From positions 12,154,501 through 12,218,500 of the forward strand of contig NC_065574.1 of NCBI RefSeq assembly GCF_937616625.2: a DNA stretch of 64,000 nt, given 5' to 3'. The notes beneath the pieces are model-generated. The model saw only the letters and a program-made list of their open reading frames with translations, was not told the origin of the DNA and searched no databases. This DNA is from Mercurialis annua. Lineage: Eukaryota > Streptophyta > Magnoliopsida > Malpighiales > Euphorbiaceae. Positions 23,834-36,314 of this stretch are shown here, in pieces. The position numbers were made by a program, and so were the translations under genes. How positions within the stretch are numbered: the first letter of the stretch is position 1; each line of letters starts with the position of its first letter.

Positions 23834-26800
23834 TTAAGTAACACATAGTTTTCCAAAGTCATAATCAGCTCTCTTCAGCAGCAACCCACCAAGAAATTGA
23901 CCCAAAACTTTCTCTCGCAAAAACTTCAAAACCAAATTATCACTCTCTAGTAAAACTCCAACCAAATAAGAAGTAGTCACAAGATCAAAGCTTCTCCATC
24001 TCCTCTCGTTCGCATACTTCTGCAAACCCGACACAATTCTCTCATATTCCGCTTTCTCTTCGTCTTCATCTTCTCCATTGTGCCTCGTTTTCAATGCTTC
24101 AGCGAGACACCGAGCCAAGACGAACCCGTCTTCCAACGAACAGCAGCCACCTTGGCCTACATCAGGTGTCATGGGGTGCAATGCATCTCCTGCTACACAG
24201 ACATTATCTTTGCTTATGTTCGCCCATATCAACTCCATTGGGACTCTGAATCCTAGAGGAGCTGAGTCTATGTTTTCGACTTCGGTTGTTTCGATTACGT
24301 TCTTTAGATAAGGGTTGCCTATTCCGTCTTCTAGTCTTCTTAGCACGATTTGCTTCATCTTTGCTGAGCTATCCAGTACCATTTCGTCTACATCAAAACA
24401 GAGTAGGATGGTTGGGTTAAATGACTAATTCGTATTTTTTTCATCATATATTTCATTTTAGTACCAAGACTTTAATTTTTATAAAAATGGTATAAGAATT
24501 TTAATTGTATATAAGCAAAAATACATTAATTTTTTTGATGCAATAATCGGTATTTGTATAAGGCGCCACATCAGATAGTGACTGATATAACTTGGAATAA
24601 AAATTTGATTAAACCGAATTAACTTATCTATTTCATTTAATTCGGTTAAAGATTTCCGATTAACAAAAAGAATTGTTCGGTGGTTGCTAGGTGTTTCAAA
24701 AGGTTTATAAATCAAATATTTTTTTTATTTATTTTTAATGATTATTCTTTAAATTTTAAGGTCTTAACCAAATTAACTGAATCAATAGACTAATCCAGTC
24801 AGTTCGATTTTATACCTTTAACAAGTTGATTAATTCCCTCAATTCCATCTTTGTTAATTTGCTTAGAATAAAAACAAAGTAAGTCCGTTTATATTAAATT
24901 GGTGTTTGTAATCGAATTAACTGTATGCTCACCTCTATTTGGTGTAACAACATATTTTAAGAATCCGTAAACCTGATCACTATGTCATATCGGAAAATTA
25001 CGAGGTATCATCGTCTAAAACAAATTTTTAATATTAATCATACTATACACATAACACATGAGAAAGTTAGAATCAATGCAAATTGAAATTCAGAGCTAAA
25101 ATTTAGAGAAAAATGTTGATGTAAAAGTTACCTGGGGTAGAAGGAGTCCAAGTGAAGAACCAGTAAATGCTTTTAGCATCACAGGGGAGGAAACCTGATC
25201 TGTATCCCTTGCCAAACACCTGCTGAAACTTGTTGCCATAGCCATGTTCTTCCTTGAAATTTGCTATGCCTCTTATTGCCACTCTCCCTGTCAGCAATGG
25301 CTTTTTGAACCCTAGATGCTTTCCCACCACTGAGTTCACCCCATCACACCCTATCAACGCCTTCCATCCACAAACATTTACACAAATTTAGACTTCTTTG
25401 AATGAAAATATATTTTGAGAGTACCCATCATCAACTTAGTTAAATTGTAAGTACAATAATCAAATAAACTAATTTATGGTTATCATTCTACTTATTCCAA
25501 ATGTAAATTAAGGTTGTAAACTGGAAAAATATAGTTTTTTCCACAAATCGTTTACTGAATTATAAAATTTTATTAAATGATTATTAAATTATAGTTTTTC
25601 TATAAAAGTTAAAATGATTATCGAGTTATAAAAGTAATAAACAATTCCTTTACCAAAAACAGTTATTGGCTTCTTGATGTGGACGAGGCAAAAACATATA
25701 TTACAACCAAGCAGCAAGCCGATAAATGTTTAGTAAAATAGCTATAGTTTTTTTTAATGAATAAAATAGCTGTAGTTTTATAACCATTTTATCAAAAAAC
25801 TATAGTATGATAACCGTTTGTAACTTCTCAAAATTTGGTGACCCTTTATAAAATAGCTATAGTTCGATAATTGTTTTTTACTTTTTATAATTCGACAACC
25901 ATTTTATTAAAAACTAGAGAAAATTACTTTAAAATTCCTCACATTCATCATAATTCACACTTTGGTCCCTCTTATTTGAAAGGTCAAACCCATCCCAGAG
26001 TCCCTCTACTCTTCACTTTTTTTTCAGAAGGTCCCTCTACTTTAATTTATCATTTTTTCGTCCCTCTATTATAATTTTTCTGATTTGAACGTCCCTCGAT
26101 GGACGGAATGTGGAGAGTGTGTCACACTCTCAGTTAACTAACAAATTGCCGTTAGATAATGACATATCACAATAAAAAAATGAAAAAAATAATTTGGCTA
26201 AAAATCAGGGATGAATTGACATTTTTCCCATAATCTTCTTCTCCCACATTTTTCATCTCCAGCTATCCTCCATGGCTTGCCATTCAAGACCATTCTCATT
26301 TTATATTTCCATCACGATTATTAATCAGTAATTTAAAGAAAATAGCAAGGTGGGTTTTTCGTTTTGCTTTTCATTCTCCTTTTCTAGCTATTTAAATTCC
26401 ATTCATTTTCATCTTCTTCCTCACTATAATTCACAAAAAATCGATGTAAGTGAATAAGTCCATTTTGTCTGAAATTTGCAGGTTCTGTTGAAGCGAGTTC
26501 AACTGATTTTTTGATTTTGAACTATTATCTGTTTGTTCATATTGATTCTTAAGTTGGGTAGTGATGATTTTAGCATTCATTTTTGTTTTTAAGCTTCACA
26601 TTCTATTTTTTTTTTGTTTATTAATGAACAGAGAATAAGAATCAGCATTCAACAAAGTGTTGGAGCTCTTCAATTCTCTTTAATGGCGGCATTTACTAAG
26701 AAAACCAGTTGATGAACATTGAGTCATTGATAAACCAAAATGAATCTCGGACTCTATTTATCTTTGGGGTGGAATTTTTTCTATCTGTTATCTCCCTTTC

Positions 26801-29745
26801 TCTAAGCTAATTTCTTCTATTTTCGAGGGTTTTACAAATTATACAACTACCTTTGCTTTCTGCCATTGATTATAAAATTATTTTTGTTCCCTCGCTAATT
26901 TCTATGCCTCCTCTTATGTGAGTTTTGCGATTATAAACGGATCCAATATTTTGCTTCCGCCATTGATTATATTCTTAATTTTTTAAGTTTTCAGTCAGTT
27001 GATTTTGTTTCTCTCCTTTTGTGTGGTTATTTTTCTATTGAAAATGGAGATTATGGTTTCCTGCTCAGGTCTATAATCAAGAGATAACGATATGTTTGTT
27101 ATGATTATTATGGTGGTAATGGGTCAATTGTAAGTTGAGAAATGTTTGTTTGGTAGCAGAATGGACATGTATATATGGTTAAGCAAAGAAGATAAGGAAG
27201 AAGATGGAAAAATGACCGGTTTGCCATCCAATTTTTTATAAAGGGTTAAAATTGCCCTTTTCTATTACGGTCACAATTACACACTCTCAATAACGGAGAG
27301 TGTACTACACTCTCTTCATTTCATCCATCAAGGGGCATTTTGACCAGAATATGGAAGTAGAGGGACGAAGAAACGATAAATTAAAGTAGAAGGACCTCTT
27401 GAAAAAAAAGTGAAGAGTAGAGGGACCCCAAGATGGGTTTGGCCTATTTGAAACTCAAACGATTTTAACAATTTAGTATCTCTGTCTATTTTTGGTGTTA
27501 ATCAACCAAGTTAAAAGATTTAAGGATAAATTAATTTTAAAATTGAGGGACGGAATTGTAGATAAAAACAAAAATGGGGGACTGCATTGTTTTTTTATTT
27601 AGTCCTTTGACTTGAATGACTAACACAAAAAATGGACGGAAAGATTAAATTATTGACAAAAATAAAAATAAAATATTAAGTCGCTTAAATTTTAAATAAA
27701 AAAATAAATATAAATTATGACATATGAAGGGGGATCTTCAAATTAATTTGCTCAAACGCTGTCTAAAAAAAAGCAACATATTGGGGGCTAGTTAGCATTA
27801 TTTTAACGATTTAAGTAGCAATTTGCCCCTTCAACTTGTAATCAACGGAATTAACACATAAATTAATTTTGTTGGCAAATCAATACACGAACTTGGTGAT
27901 TATTGGTAACTAGCCCATTTTGGCAAATTAACTTACAAGTTAAGGGGGGCAAATTGCCAATTTAGAATACAATTAACTTACAAATTAAAAGGCAAATTGC
28001 CAAAATGGGACAAATTGTCCATAATCACCAATTTCATATACTGATTTGTCCACAAAAATAATTTATATGTTAATTACCCATTGCTTACAAGTTGAGGCGA
28101 TATATTGCCACTAAAGTCTTTAAAAGTAGTTGAGCTATCGGAGAGAAGGGTCGCATAAATCCATAAAATTGTGTAACAAGATTAATCATGTCCGGTTATA
28201 TCTATTAAAGTCGAATAAATTCATATCGTTGCAATTTCAAGTCAAGTCAAATCAATTTAGTTTTTCTTATTATTTCATTTTTAGTTAGATATATTTGATT
28301 TGAATTAAAAAAAGTTAAATCTACTTGACCTTAACTGGTTGAAAGAGTCATTCATTACCCCTTTCAATAAACTAAAAATTAATGTTTAATTTAGAGTTTC
28401 CACAAAAACATTTTAACTTTGTTAAAATAATAATAATTAAACCCCATAGAATCCATTTTGGAGAAGAAAGATAACATTTTTTTTTGATGAATGGAGAATA
28501 AAGATAACTTTTTTTTCTTTACCTTAGTTTTGACGGTGGTACCATCAGCAAGACGAACAAGCTTATAGTAGCCTGATTCCTCAATAGCAACCACTTTGGA
28601 AGAGAATCTTATAGTACCATCCGGCAATTCGCTAGCAAGCGCTTCCAGCAAAGTTTTCCTTTTTTGACATCGAACCTCATGATCTCCGCTGCGCACATTA
28701 AATTAATTAAATTGTGAACAATAACTCTCTCAAATTCAAAATAAATTTGAAGAAATCCTAATCCATTAGATTATTGTAACTACGGCAAATATAGCGGATT
28801 AAAAATCATTATAATAAATTAGAGATAACAGTATTAACACACCCCTTTTTTCTGTTTTTAGGGACAAATTTGGGGGGACGGGGGGGGCAAGGAGGGTCAG
28901 CTGGCCCTTCTCCCGAAAAATATCATGTGTGTCGGCCACCTCCTTAGCTTCTTAGCCATAAGCTTTCTCTCCAATAATAGAGGAAGAGGCTGCTTTTGTT
29001 TTGAAAAACAAAATGATGATTTTTTTTGTTTTCATTTTTTGAACTTTTATCAAATTAAACTCTTAAATCAAAAAATTGATCATTTAACCTTAACTTAACG
29101 GAATTAATCATAAAAATTATGACATTAGTTTTGAAGAAGCAAAATAATTTGTTTTGTTTTATTTAATATTAGACCAAATAATATATCGTCTAGCTAAAAA
29201 CAAAAAGGACCGAAGAACATGTCGTTTAACTTAAAAAAGAAAGAACACAAAAACATTGGCGTACAAAAAGTTCTTAGTTCGGGTACTGTTTGTTTTACTT
29301 ACTTTGAAGCTTTGCCCTGTAACGATCTATGTCCGCCTAGGCCGGTAACAACAGAGGTAGCAATCACCCTGCAATATTCAGTTTCATAAACGGAATCAAC
29401 AATCGGAGATCATCAACCCGTATTTGAATATATATAAGTAGAAATCGGTACCCGTCGATCTGAACATGGTGATCCCGGAGAGTCTCACCAACACCAAGAC
29501 CATCAAACACCTTCCATGCATTAGTCCAAGTTGTTAATGCAAATCCAGTAATTCTCAAGCTCTCTGATCCTTCCAACACTAAGCACTTTATTCCAAGCCT
29601 ATAATAATCATAAACAAGAATTAATTTCACCTTAGTATAACAGAATTATAATGTATAGTTTAATTTCATACCTGTGAAGCCCCAGTGATGTAGCAAGTCC
29701 GGCTAATCCAGCTCCTACAATCACAATATCATGTGAAATTTCCAT
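23834..29745 (-). CDS. MO1-like FAD-dependent monooxygenase
   Basis: Six minus-strand exons: 29672-29745, 29452-29598, 29303-29368, 28523-28688, 25132-25360 and 23834-24387, 1236 coding bases, 411 residues, normal for the plant MO1/CTF2A-type family. All phases join with GT-AG introns. It starts [20 protein letters not shown], with the FAD-binding GxGxxG. Later come the DG motif [10 protein letters not shown] and the FAD ribityl motif [20 protein letters not shown] near the C-terminus. These are class A flavoprotein hydroxylases, often annotated as zeaxanthin epoxidase-like or FAD-dependent urate hydroxylase-like. The substrate cannot be read from sequence. Intron 4 is 3162 bp and holds a MULE and a MITE. 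A fragment of a related 5' flank lies at about 35005-35160. Confidence 0.92.
25982..27444. mobile_element. MULE-like element in MO1 intron 4, perfect 9-bp TSD
   Basis: The ends GGTCAAACCCATC ... GATGGGTTTGGCC extend as inverted arms of about 165 bp (TCCCTCTACTCTTCAC, GAGAGTGTGTCACACTCTC versus GAGAGTGTACTACACTCTC). TATTTGAAA is duplicated at 25973-25981 and 27445-27453. The 1.1-kb interior has no convincing ORF; it is more gene-like in composition than its surroundings (from about 26230) but I recognise no captured gene. The flanking DNA is itself a MITE of the family at 45586-45997. Confidence 0.88.
27814..28111. mobile_element. Fold-back MITE in MO1 intron 4
   Basis: Left arm GTAGCAATTTGCCCCTTCAA ... 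GGCAAATCAATACACGAACT and reversed right arm GTGGCAATATATCGCCTCAA ... GACAAATCAGTATATGAAAT are inverted copies of about 120 bp. The target duplication is not clear. A half copy of the left arm occurs at about 36206-36305. Confidence 0.65.
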
Positions 29746-30014
29746 GATCAAAATTGTTAGCAAGAGTTGAAGAAGCAGTGACAGTAGCAAGTACAAGGTG
29801 AGATTATTGGGTTTTCAGTCTAGATGTGAAGAACAATAATTCACTATAAGAAGAAGAATGTAATGGGGACCATTAGGATTACAGAACCTACTTTACAATA
29901 ATAACCGCAAATAGTGATTTTGAAAAGAAAAAAGTGAGATTCTGCTAAAGGTAGAACTTGAAAAAGATGTCCCATTTAGTGGTGTTTCTTTTCATGTAGT
30001 GGATCACTTATATT

Positions 30015-30434
30015 GGGTAATTGACCCTGAAGATCACTGAATTTTCGAATTTTTTCATTTCGGTCACTAAACTATTTTTTTTTTATTTTGATCACTGAAC
30101 TTTCATTTTTTTCGTTTTGGTATTTCAGGCCAAAAATGCTTAGCTGGCAGCCGGAAGTTGACATGTGACAACCGAATTTTACAAGTTTTATTTTAAAAAA
30201 TTATCACACATACATAATTTCACTTTGAAAATGAGTTTTTAGATCAAAAAATCCATATATGACAAATTTTCAGGTTAAAAAAAAAATAATTCCGCCTGCC
30301 AACTAAGCATTTTTGGCCGGAAAATACCAAAATGAAAAAAAAAATGAAAGTTCAGTGATCAAAATGATAAAAAATAGTTTAGTGACAGAAATGAAAAAAC
30401 TTGAAAGTTCAGTAATATTCAAGATCAATTACCC
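30015..30434. mobile_element. MULE-like MITE, 420 bp, perfect 9-bp TSD
   Basis: The ends GGGTAATTGACC ... GATCAATTACCC extend as inverted arms of about 130 bp (GTCACTAAACTATTTTTT, GATCACTGAACTTTCATTTT, AAAATGCTTAGCTGGCAG). ACTTATATT is duplicated at 30006-30014 and 30435-30443. It lies in the promoter-side flank of the MO1-like gene, about 270 bp upstream of its ATG. Confidence 0.87.
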
Positions 30435-30470
30435 ACTTATATTTTTAAAAATATTTGTATGGTTATGTGT

Positions 30471-30609
30471 TCTTTTTTTTGTCAAAGATGGTAATCAATT
30501 CTTCATAGTCCCAATTGTTAGTTTGTTAGTTACGGAGGTGTGATTCGAACCCAAAATCTTTTAATGCATTTAGAGGAACCTTAGCCATCTAAGTTTGACT
30601 AACACTGAC
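30471..30609 (-). mobile_element. tRNA-derived SINE, 139 bp, 14-bp TSD
   Basis: On the minus strand there is an A-box-like word (TTAGATGGCTAAGG) and a B box (GGGTTCGAATCACACC), then a body and a terminal A-run (A8, plus-strand TTTTTTTT at 30473-30480). GTATGGTTATGTGT is duplicated exactly at 30457-30470 and 30610-30623. This is the standard structure of a pol III SINE inserted by target-primed reverse transcription. Confidence 0.8.
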
Positions 30610-30623
30610 GTATGGTTATGTGT

Positions 30624-33516
30624 GATTTGTATGTGATTTGTAGTTTGATCGGTTTATATATATTTATTATTATTCTTTTATTTAATATAAAAATAAAATA
30701 AAAATTATTAATTATTTTCTATTTATTTAATACATTCCATGTCAATATAACACTTCTCTTTATAAATTTTAAATTAAATAATTTAAACAGAGTTCAGTAT
30801 AAAAATAGTATTTTAAAGAAATGTTATATTTCTTTATATTTAGTAATATTAAATAAAATAAATAATTATAGAATTTATATAATTTAATTTCATACCCTCA
30901 GTTTATTTTATTAAATAATTAGTGTAGTAATTTAAAGTATACTTTTCAATTAAGAATTAAATTAAATAAATTGTAAAAAATACTAAATTTTTTACATTAA
31001 AATATTAGAAATTATTTATTTTAGCATGTTAAATTAAAAGAAATATTATAATATTATCCTTTACTTGAGTTTTACTATAAAATGAGATAAATTTATGGTG
31101 TGGGTAGCTAATTTGACGAGCTTTTCTTAAAAAGACTTAATGTTTTTAAGAAAAGCTAAAATTTGGTGGGAGGTCAATTCTACCAAAAAAAAGCTTAAAA
31201 TTATTTTATTAGCCCAATATGATAAATGTCTTGTTAACTATAATTATTTAAAAATAATATAAAATATTGCCACTTCTCAATTTTTCCTCTTTAATCTAAT
31301 TTAGAGGTATTGCGAGTAAATGACTCTGTAATTGTTTTTCCTTTAGAAATTTCTCAATTATTTTTAAATATTTATAGATTAAATTTTTTTAGTTTTTTTT
31401 CCCAGGTTAGATTAGATTACATAGTAAGCCAATCAAACTAGCAGATAAATACACTATAACGTCGAAACTTAGCTTTATGCAATTGAACTAAACGGTGAGT
31501 CTCGCTGTTGTTTTGACGTTTAATCCAGCTAAATTGACTGTGGTCAAAAGAAGGTGAGCATAGAAAAATATCCTGACAGATTTCCCAACATGAAGCCAAT
31601 AAACATTTACCGGAGTTAACTGAATTGGAGACATGGATGACTTCCCCCTAAAAACCACTAATCGCCAGAGGTGGTGGTGCACAGCGTAGATGACCGGATG
31701 TGGTTGATGGTGGTAGAAGCCGACTTAGGTAGCGTGTGATAATTATATATGTATGGATCGTGTATGATTAGTGAGATATTGATATGTGTCCATAAATAAT
31801 AAAATTAGTTGTAGACAAGTTATTAAGAATAAATGTGAAATTTAAAAAAACTATTAACGAAATCTAAGTAAACTGATTGGAATTTTAAAAAAAAAATTAA
31901 TGTAAAAAATATATTGAAAATAAAATCTTAGTAAAATAATTGTAAACTATATTGAAAAAATTAAAAGTATACAAAGTGGTGATACACTTAAAATAAATCT
32001 AGTCTAATAATAGATATAGATTATCTAAGTACAGTGTAAAAAATTGACTTAGTAAAGATTTATAATACAAAAAGTAAATTAAGGAATTTTTTATAAAATA
32101 ATATAATACGGAATTTAAATTGATAGTAAATTAATAATAAAATAATTAAAATAATTTACCAAATTTTTATAATATCGAAAAATAAACTGAAAGTAAATTT
32201 TTAGTAAATCAGTCATAAATATTAATTTTTTGAAAAAATAATAATAAGTGAAAACTAAATTTGATGATGCTATTAAAGTAAATTTAGTCTAATAATAAAT
32301 TTAGAACTAAAATAAAAATATCAATTTTAACTTATAATTTACTGGTGATGTATATAAAAGTATAATTAAGATAAAGCTAATATACAAAGGTTTATACTAC
32401 GGAAATTAGAAAGTAAATTAATTAAATTATTTATAAATAATAGTGCTTCTAAACCTCAGAATTCCCGGATCTTACATCAATCAATTAAAGCTAGAAAAAC
32501 CGATCAATCTCAGTTCTGATTATAGTGTAATCGCTACAGATGATTAAAATTATAAATTATCTAGCAGGATCAATAGAAAACGAGCTAAATTCTTTTAAAA
32601 TGGTATCAGTTCTGATTCATATTTTTTCCTGAAAACACTTAGGCTTGCATGTTAGATCCATTCTTAAACTCAAAATCAATAGTTCTAATTTTTCTGGTGT
32701 TCATACATATTTTTACAGACCCGAGTTTAAGTGTTTTAGATGTCTCTTTTAGCATGAAAAATGAATCCAAGATCGAAATCACGAACTGAAAAATTGCGTG
32801 ACAAAAGATTGTTCTCATGCCTCTTACTTTAAGCCTCTAAATTATCTTCAATTTGGTAAACTCCTAGTAATGCCAACCGAGTCAAAAAGCTGCACCTTCT
32901 AAAAAATCGTTGATGTTTCAAAGATGAAAATTCTTTCGGTATCGGTGGCAGTAATCACTTCTGTGATCATATGTATTCTAGACTAGAGGCTAGACGGTCG
33001 ATCGGTTTAACAATATTTATAACTATGCATGTACAAATAAGTGTAATGAGTATGTTGAACTTGTTTAATTGATATACGGAATGTATGTGAAGATCATATT
33101 AACATTATTGGAATCCAGTCCTTGCATTAAAGGCTAATAACAATGCAGGTTAATTCATGACTACTAATGATATAGAAATAATAAGATTGCAGTAAAAATA
33201 AAAATAGATGTTTATTTAATCATTAACAATGATAAATATTTACAATCAATCTCACTTATACATTTCTTTTAGGGTTTGTGCACGTGAACGGAATAAAATC
33301 CACATTAGAAACTTTTTTTAATACGTCAAATTTCACTAAATAGAATCCGAAACAATTACATTTATAAGAAATTCGGGAAATTCAAAAATTAAATCCGATG
33401 ACCTGACATGCAACAGATTATTTACACTAACTTGCATTGTCTGATTCGCAGATCTACTTACGAAAACAAATACTAAATTATTAACTGTTTCGTCAATAAA
33501 GTGCAGTATTTGATCA
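30624..33516. other. Long AT-rich intergenic stretch without recognisable genes
   Basis: Mostly A/T runs with no extended ORF. The less biased part at about 31480-31740 gives a 64-codon minus-strand ORF that I do not regard as real. About 33236-33285 repeats, inverted, a phrase at 13684-13740. Confidence 0.4.
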
Positions 33517-33838
33517 TGTTAGATTTCATCTTAAAACCAATTAGTGTTAAGTGTAGGTGTTCAACTAATATTTAAACACATATCCATTCACACACAATCA
33601 ATGTTGGATACTCCCCCTCACGCGTAGCGTGTTCGGGCCGGACAACTAATCTCCCGTCACGCATCTTACGTTTGCCGGCCAAATTCAAATTGTGTGAATG
33701 GACGAGACTCTGATACCATGTTAAATTCCATCTTAAAACAAATTGGTGTTAAGTGGATGTGTCCAACTAATATTTAAACACATGTCCATTCACACACACA
33801 ATCAATGTAGGATACTCCCACTTCAACAAATCAAACTT
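33517..33838 (-). mobile_element. TRIM/SMART miniature LTR retrotransposon, 322 bp
   Basis: On the minus strand the 5' LTR (33719-33838, 120 bp) starts TGTTGAAGTGGGAG and ends TTTAACA. It is followed at once by TGGTATCAGAGTC, the primer-binding site for initiator tRNA-Met. After about 105 bp of internal sequence and a polypurine GTGAGGGGGAG comes the 3' LTR (33517 to about 33611). That copy lacks the first 14 bases, apparently by deletion between two GGGAG repeats. Flanks are AATCA (33839-33843) and GATCA (33512-33516). The LTRs differ at roughly ten positions, so it is not young. Confidence 0.85.
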
Positions 33839-35004
33839 CTTCCATGTCTGCTAACTGATGTTTGATATCAGAAACTACAGCCATAATTTCAGATCAACCA
33901 CCACCCGACTAACCCTTTAAAAAAAAGGACAACCAACCTTTCATAAAGAAAGGACAACAAACTTTTCACATAGAAAGGCAAAAAATGAAAGAAAATAACA
34001 ATAAAAAAAATTAATATAACCTATAAAAATTCTATTTTTATTGTTGAAAGGTCTTCAATCCATCTTCGACTCGCTTTTCGACTATAAATATTAATCTATC
34101 AAAATAAAAAAAGAGTTGCCTATTTATTAAATTTTATGAAATTAAAGCAAAATAAAAAAAAAGATAGCTACTGCTAACAATAAAATCAAACCACTGACGG
34201 CAGCCAGAGAAAAAATAATATCCACTTTAGTAGCTCATTATTTTCTAAAAATCGGAACTAAATAATTGTTTAGGACTATGTATTTATGTGTTAACTATGA
34301 TAGTTAAATGTTGAATCCTATGACAATTAATTCTTATCTTTTTGTATCTCAGTATTAATTTTAGTATTTATTTATTTATTATTGATTTGAGACTTATTGT
34401 AATTATATGGCATAATAGATATATGTATAATAAAAATATTTTGGTAAATTAATAAATTTAATAATGACGAATTAATTGTGTGAACTATATCCCGGATTTA
34501 GAAATTTTTATCTTATGTTTGATTTCTAAAACTAAAAAGTGAGGTATATAAGTCATTATAGAAGACGGTGGCTTTGTTTTTAATATCGGTATTTGTTCCA
34601 TTTTGCGGGCAGAGTTATGGGGTAATTTTAAAGGAATTGAGTTGGCTTGGAGCTTGAGCATTTGAAAGGTGGGCAATACTTTAAATTTTAAGGTAAAAAA
34701 AACTATAGCATTAGTTTATATATTCATATTTTTTTGAAGATTTTAAATAATAAAATGGTCAATTGTCCGCCATAAATTTTTCCTTAGTCCACTCTTCTAA
34801 TGTGGATGTTGTATGATTGTTCTGTTGCTGGCCTGTCTCCCTCCGACTGTCTGATCCGTGGGTTCTTGAGGCTCCTGCCTCCCTTTTGTAACCAAAAAAA
34901 GAAGACGCAAATTATTATAAGGCTGAACGAACATAGCAAATTCGGGTCCCATTCTCTTATTGTATAAAGATTTTTTTATGGAGATGAGTAATTCTGTAAC
35001 AAAA
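33839..35004. other. AT-rich intergenic DNA
   Basis: No gene. The ORF at 34797-35126 (minus, 109 codons) overlaps the promoter-like duplicate and shows no family resemblance. Confidence 0.4.
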
Positions 35005-35160
35005 AAATCAGGCAATAATTCACCAAAAGGAGAATAATCCAATTGAGACCATTGGAACAAGAGATGCCAACTTGCAATAATGATCACAAATTCACGGCCT
35101 TGAAAGTTGAAAGGACATGAAAACAAAAAGTGACAGATTCTGTTAAAAGCAAAACATAAA
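35005..35160 (-). pseudogene. Diverged copy of the MO1-like gene's 5' flank
   Basis: The block CAATAATTCACCAAAAGGAG, GAGACCATTGGA, TTGCAATAATGATCACAAAT, GTGACAGATTCTGTTAAAAG aligns in order and orientation with 29838-29960 just upstream of the MO1-like ATG (CAATAATTCACTATAAG, GGGACCATTAGGA, TTACAATAATAACCGCAAAT, GTGAGATTCTGCTAAAGG). No exon 1 counterpart is seen downstream on the minus strand. It is best explained as the remnant of a tandem duplication. Confidence 0.5.
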
Positions 35161-36205
35161 GATTATATTGCGTTTGCTAGTATATTATATTGACATTATT
35201 TTAAAATTATTATTGCTATTGCTATTTATATTTAAATATTAAATAATTAATTTTTATGAAGATGTTTAAATATATCTTTTTATTAATTTTTTCTCTCAAT
35301 TCCAACAAGTAAAATATTTTAAAAAGAGAGTCTAATAATCTCATATAGAATAAAATATTTGAGTAATTACAAATATTATATTGTTCGCCGATTGCTTTAA
35401 AAGATTAAAAATTAAATTAAATAATTATTTTTACATAACAAAAATTAATTTTAATAAAAACCTGGCAATTTTTTGTAGAAAAAACTAATAAACTTTCCAT
35501 AAAAAACATAAAAACTCTCATATAAAATACAAACAATAGATAAAAATATTTTAAAAAAAAAACTGTTATTGCTCGTAATTAATTTCATTTTTATTGTTTA
35601 AAGGAACACATTTATTTTTAATTTTTAATTCGCACACAAATTAAATTTAAATATATACTTTATCAATAATTTTAATTAATTAAATTAAGAAGATTAAAAA
35701 AATTTGACTATATCACATATCTTATAAAAATAAATCAATAACAAATGACTAGTGTTGTAGGTAATAATAAATTATTAATTGCAGTTGAAAATAAAAAAAT
35801 AAACATTTACATTTTTTATCTAAAAGAGAGAAAGATGAAGATATTTCAAGTTATTAATTAAAATTAATAATGTAATTGGATTTGAAAGATGATGACTAAT
35901 TATTTTTTAAAAAGTTTAATAATGGGAAAATATTGGCCGACATTGCGTAACCAATGAAGTCAAATAATGTTTGGTGAGAGTGGGAATAAAATTCTTAAGG
36001 GTAAGGGGAAGGCTCGCATGTAAAACGCATCGAAATGATATCAGTGGATGCGTCTGATCACTCGAGTCCAAGATTGTTGGTTTCTCTCGCACCCATTTTT
36101 AAGTCACGGGGGTTCTGCTCGAGCTCAATGATTAAAAAATAACTTTATTACTTTTTCCTTTTCAAGGAAGAACAGAAAAATCTACTATTGTTTTTATACG
36201 ACGTA
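35161..36205. other. AT-rich intergenic DNA
   Basis: No gene or element ends seen. A short less AT-biased island lies at about 35935-36120, with no recognisable product. Confidence 0.4.
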
Positions 36206-36305
36206 AGTAGCAATTTGCTCCTTCAACTTGTAACAATGGACAACTGACACGTAAATTAACTATGTTGGCAAATCAGTACACGAACTTGGTGATTATAGGC
36301 AATTA
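36206..36305. repeat. Half copy of the fold-back MITE at 27814-28111
   Basis: TAAGTAGCAATTTGCTCCTT ... TTGGCAAATCAGTACACGAA ... CTTGGTGATTATAGGCAATT matches the left arm of that MITE. The opposite arm is absent. Confidence 0.6.
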
Positions 36306-36314
36306 GCACATTTA

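Noticed and set aside
31488..31682. 64-codon minus-strand ORF in a less AT-rich island
   Set aside because: No recognisable domain, no splice context and no neighbour to explain it.
34797..35126. 109-codon minus-strand ORF as a gene
   Set aside because: No family resemblance; it overlaps the region that matches the MO1-like gene's upstream flank.
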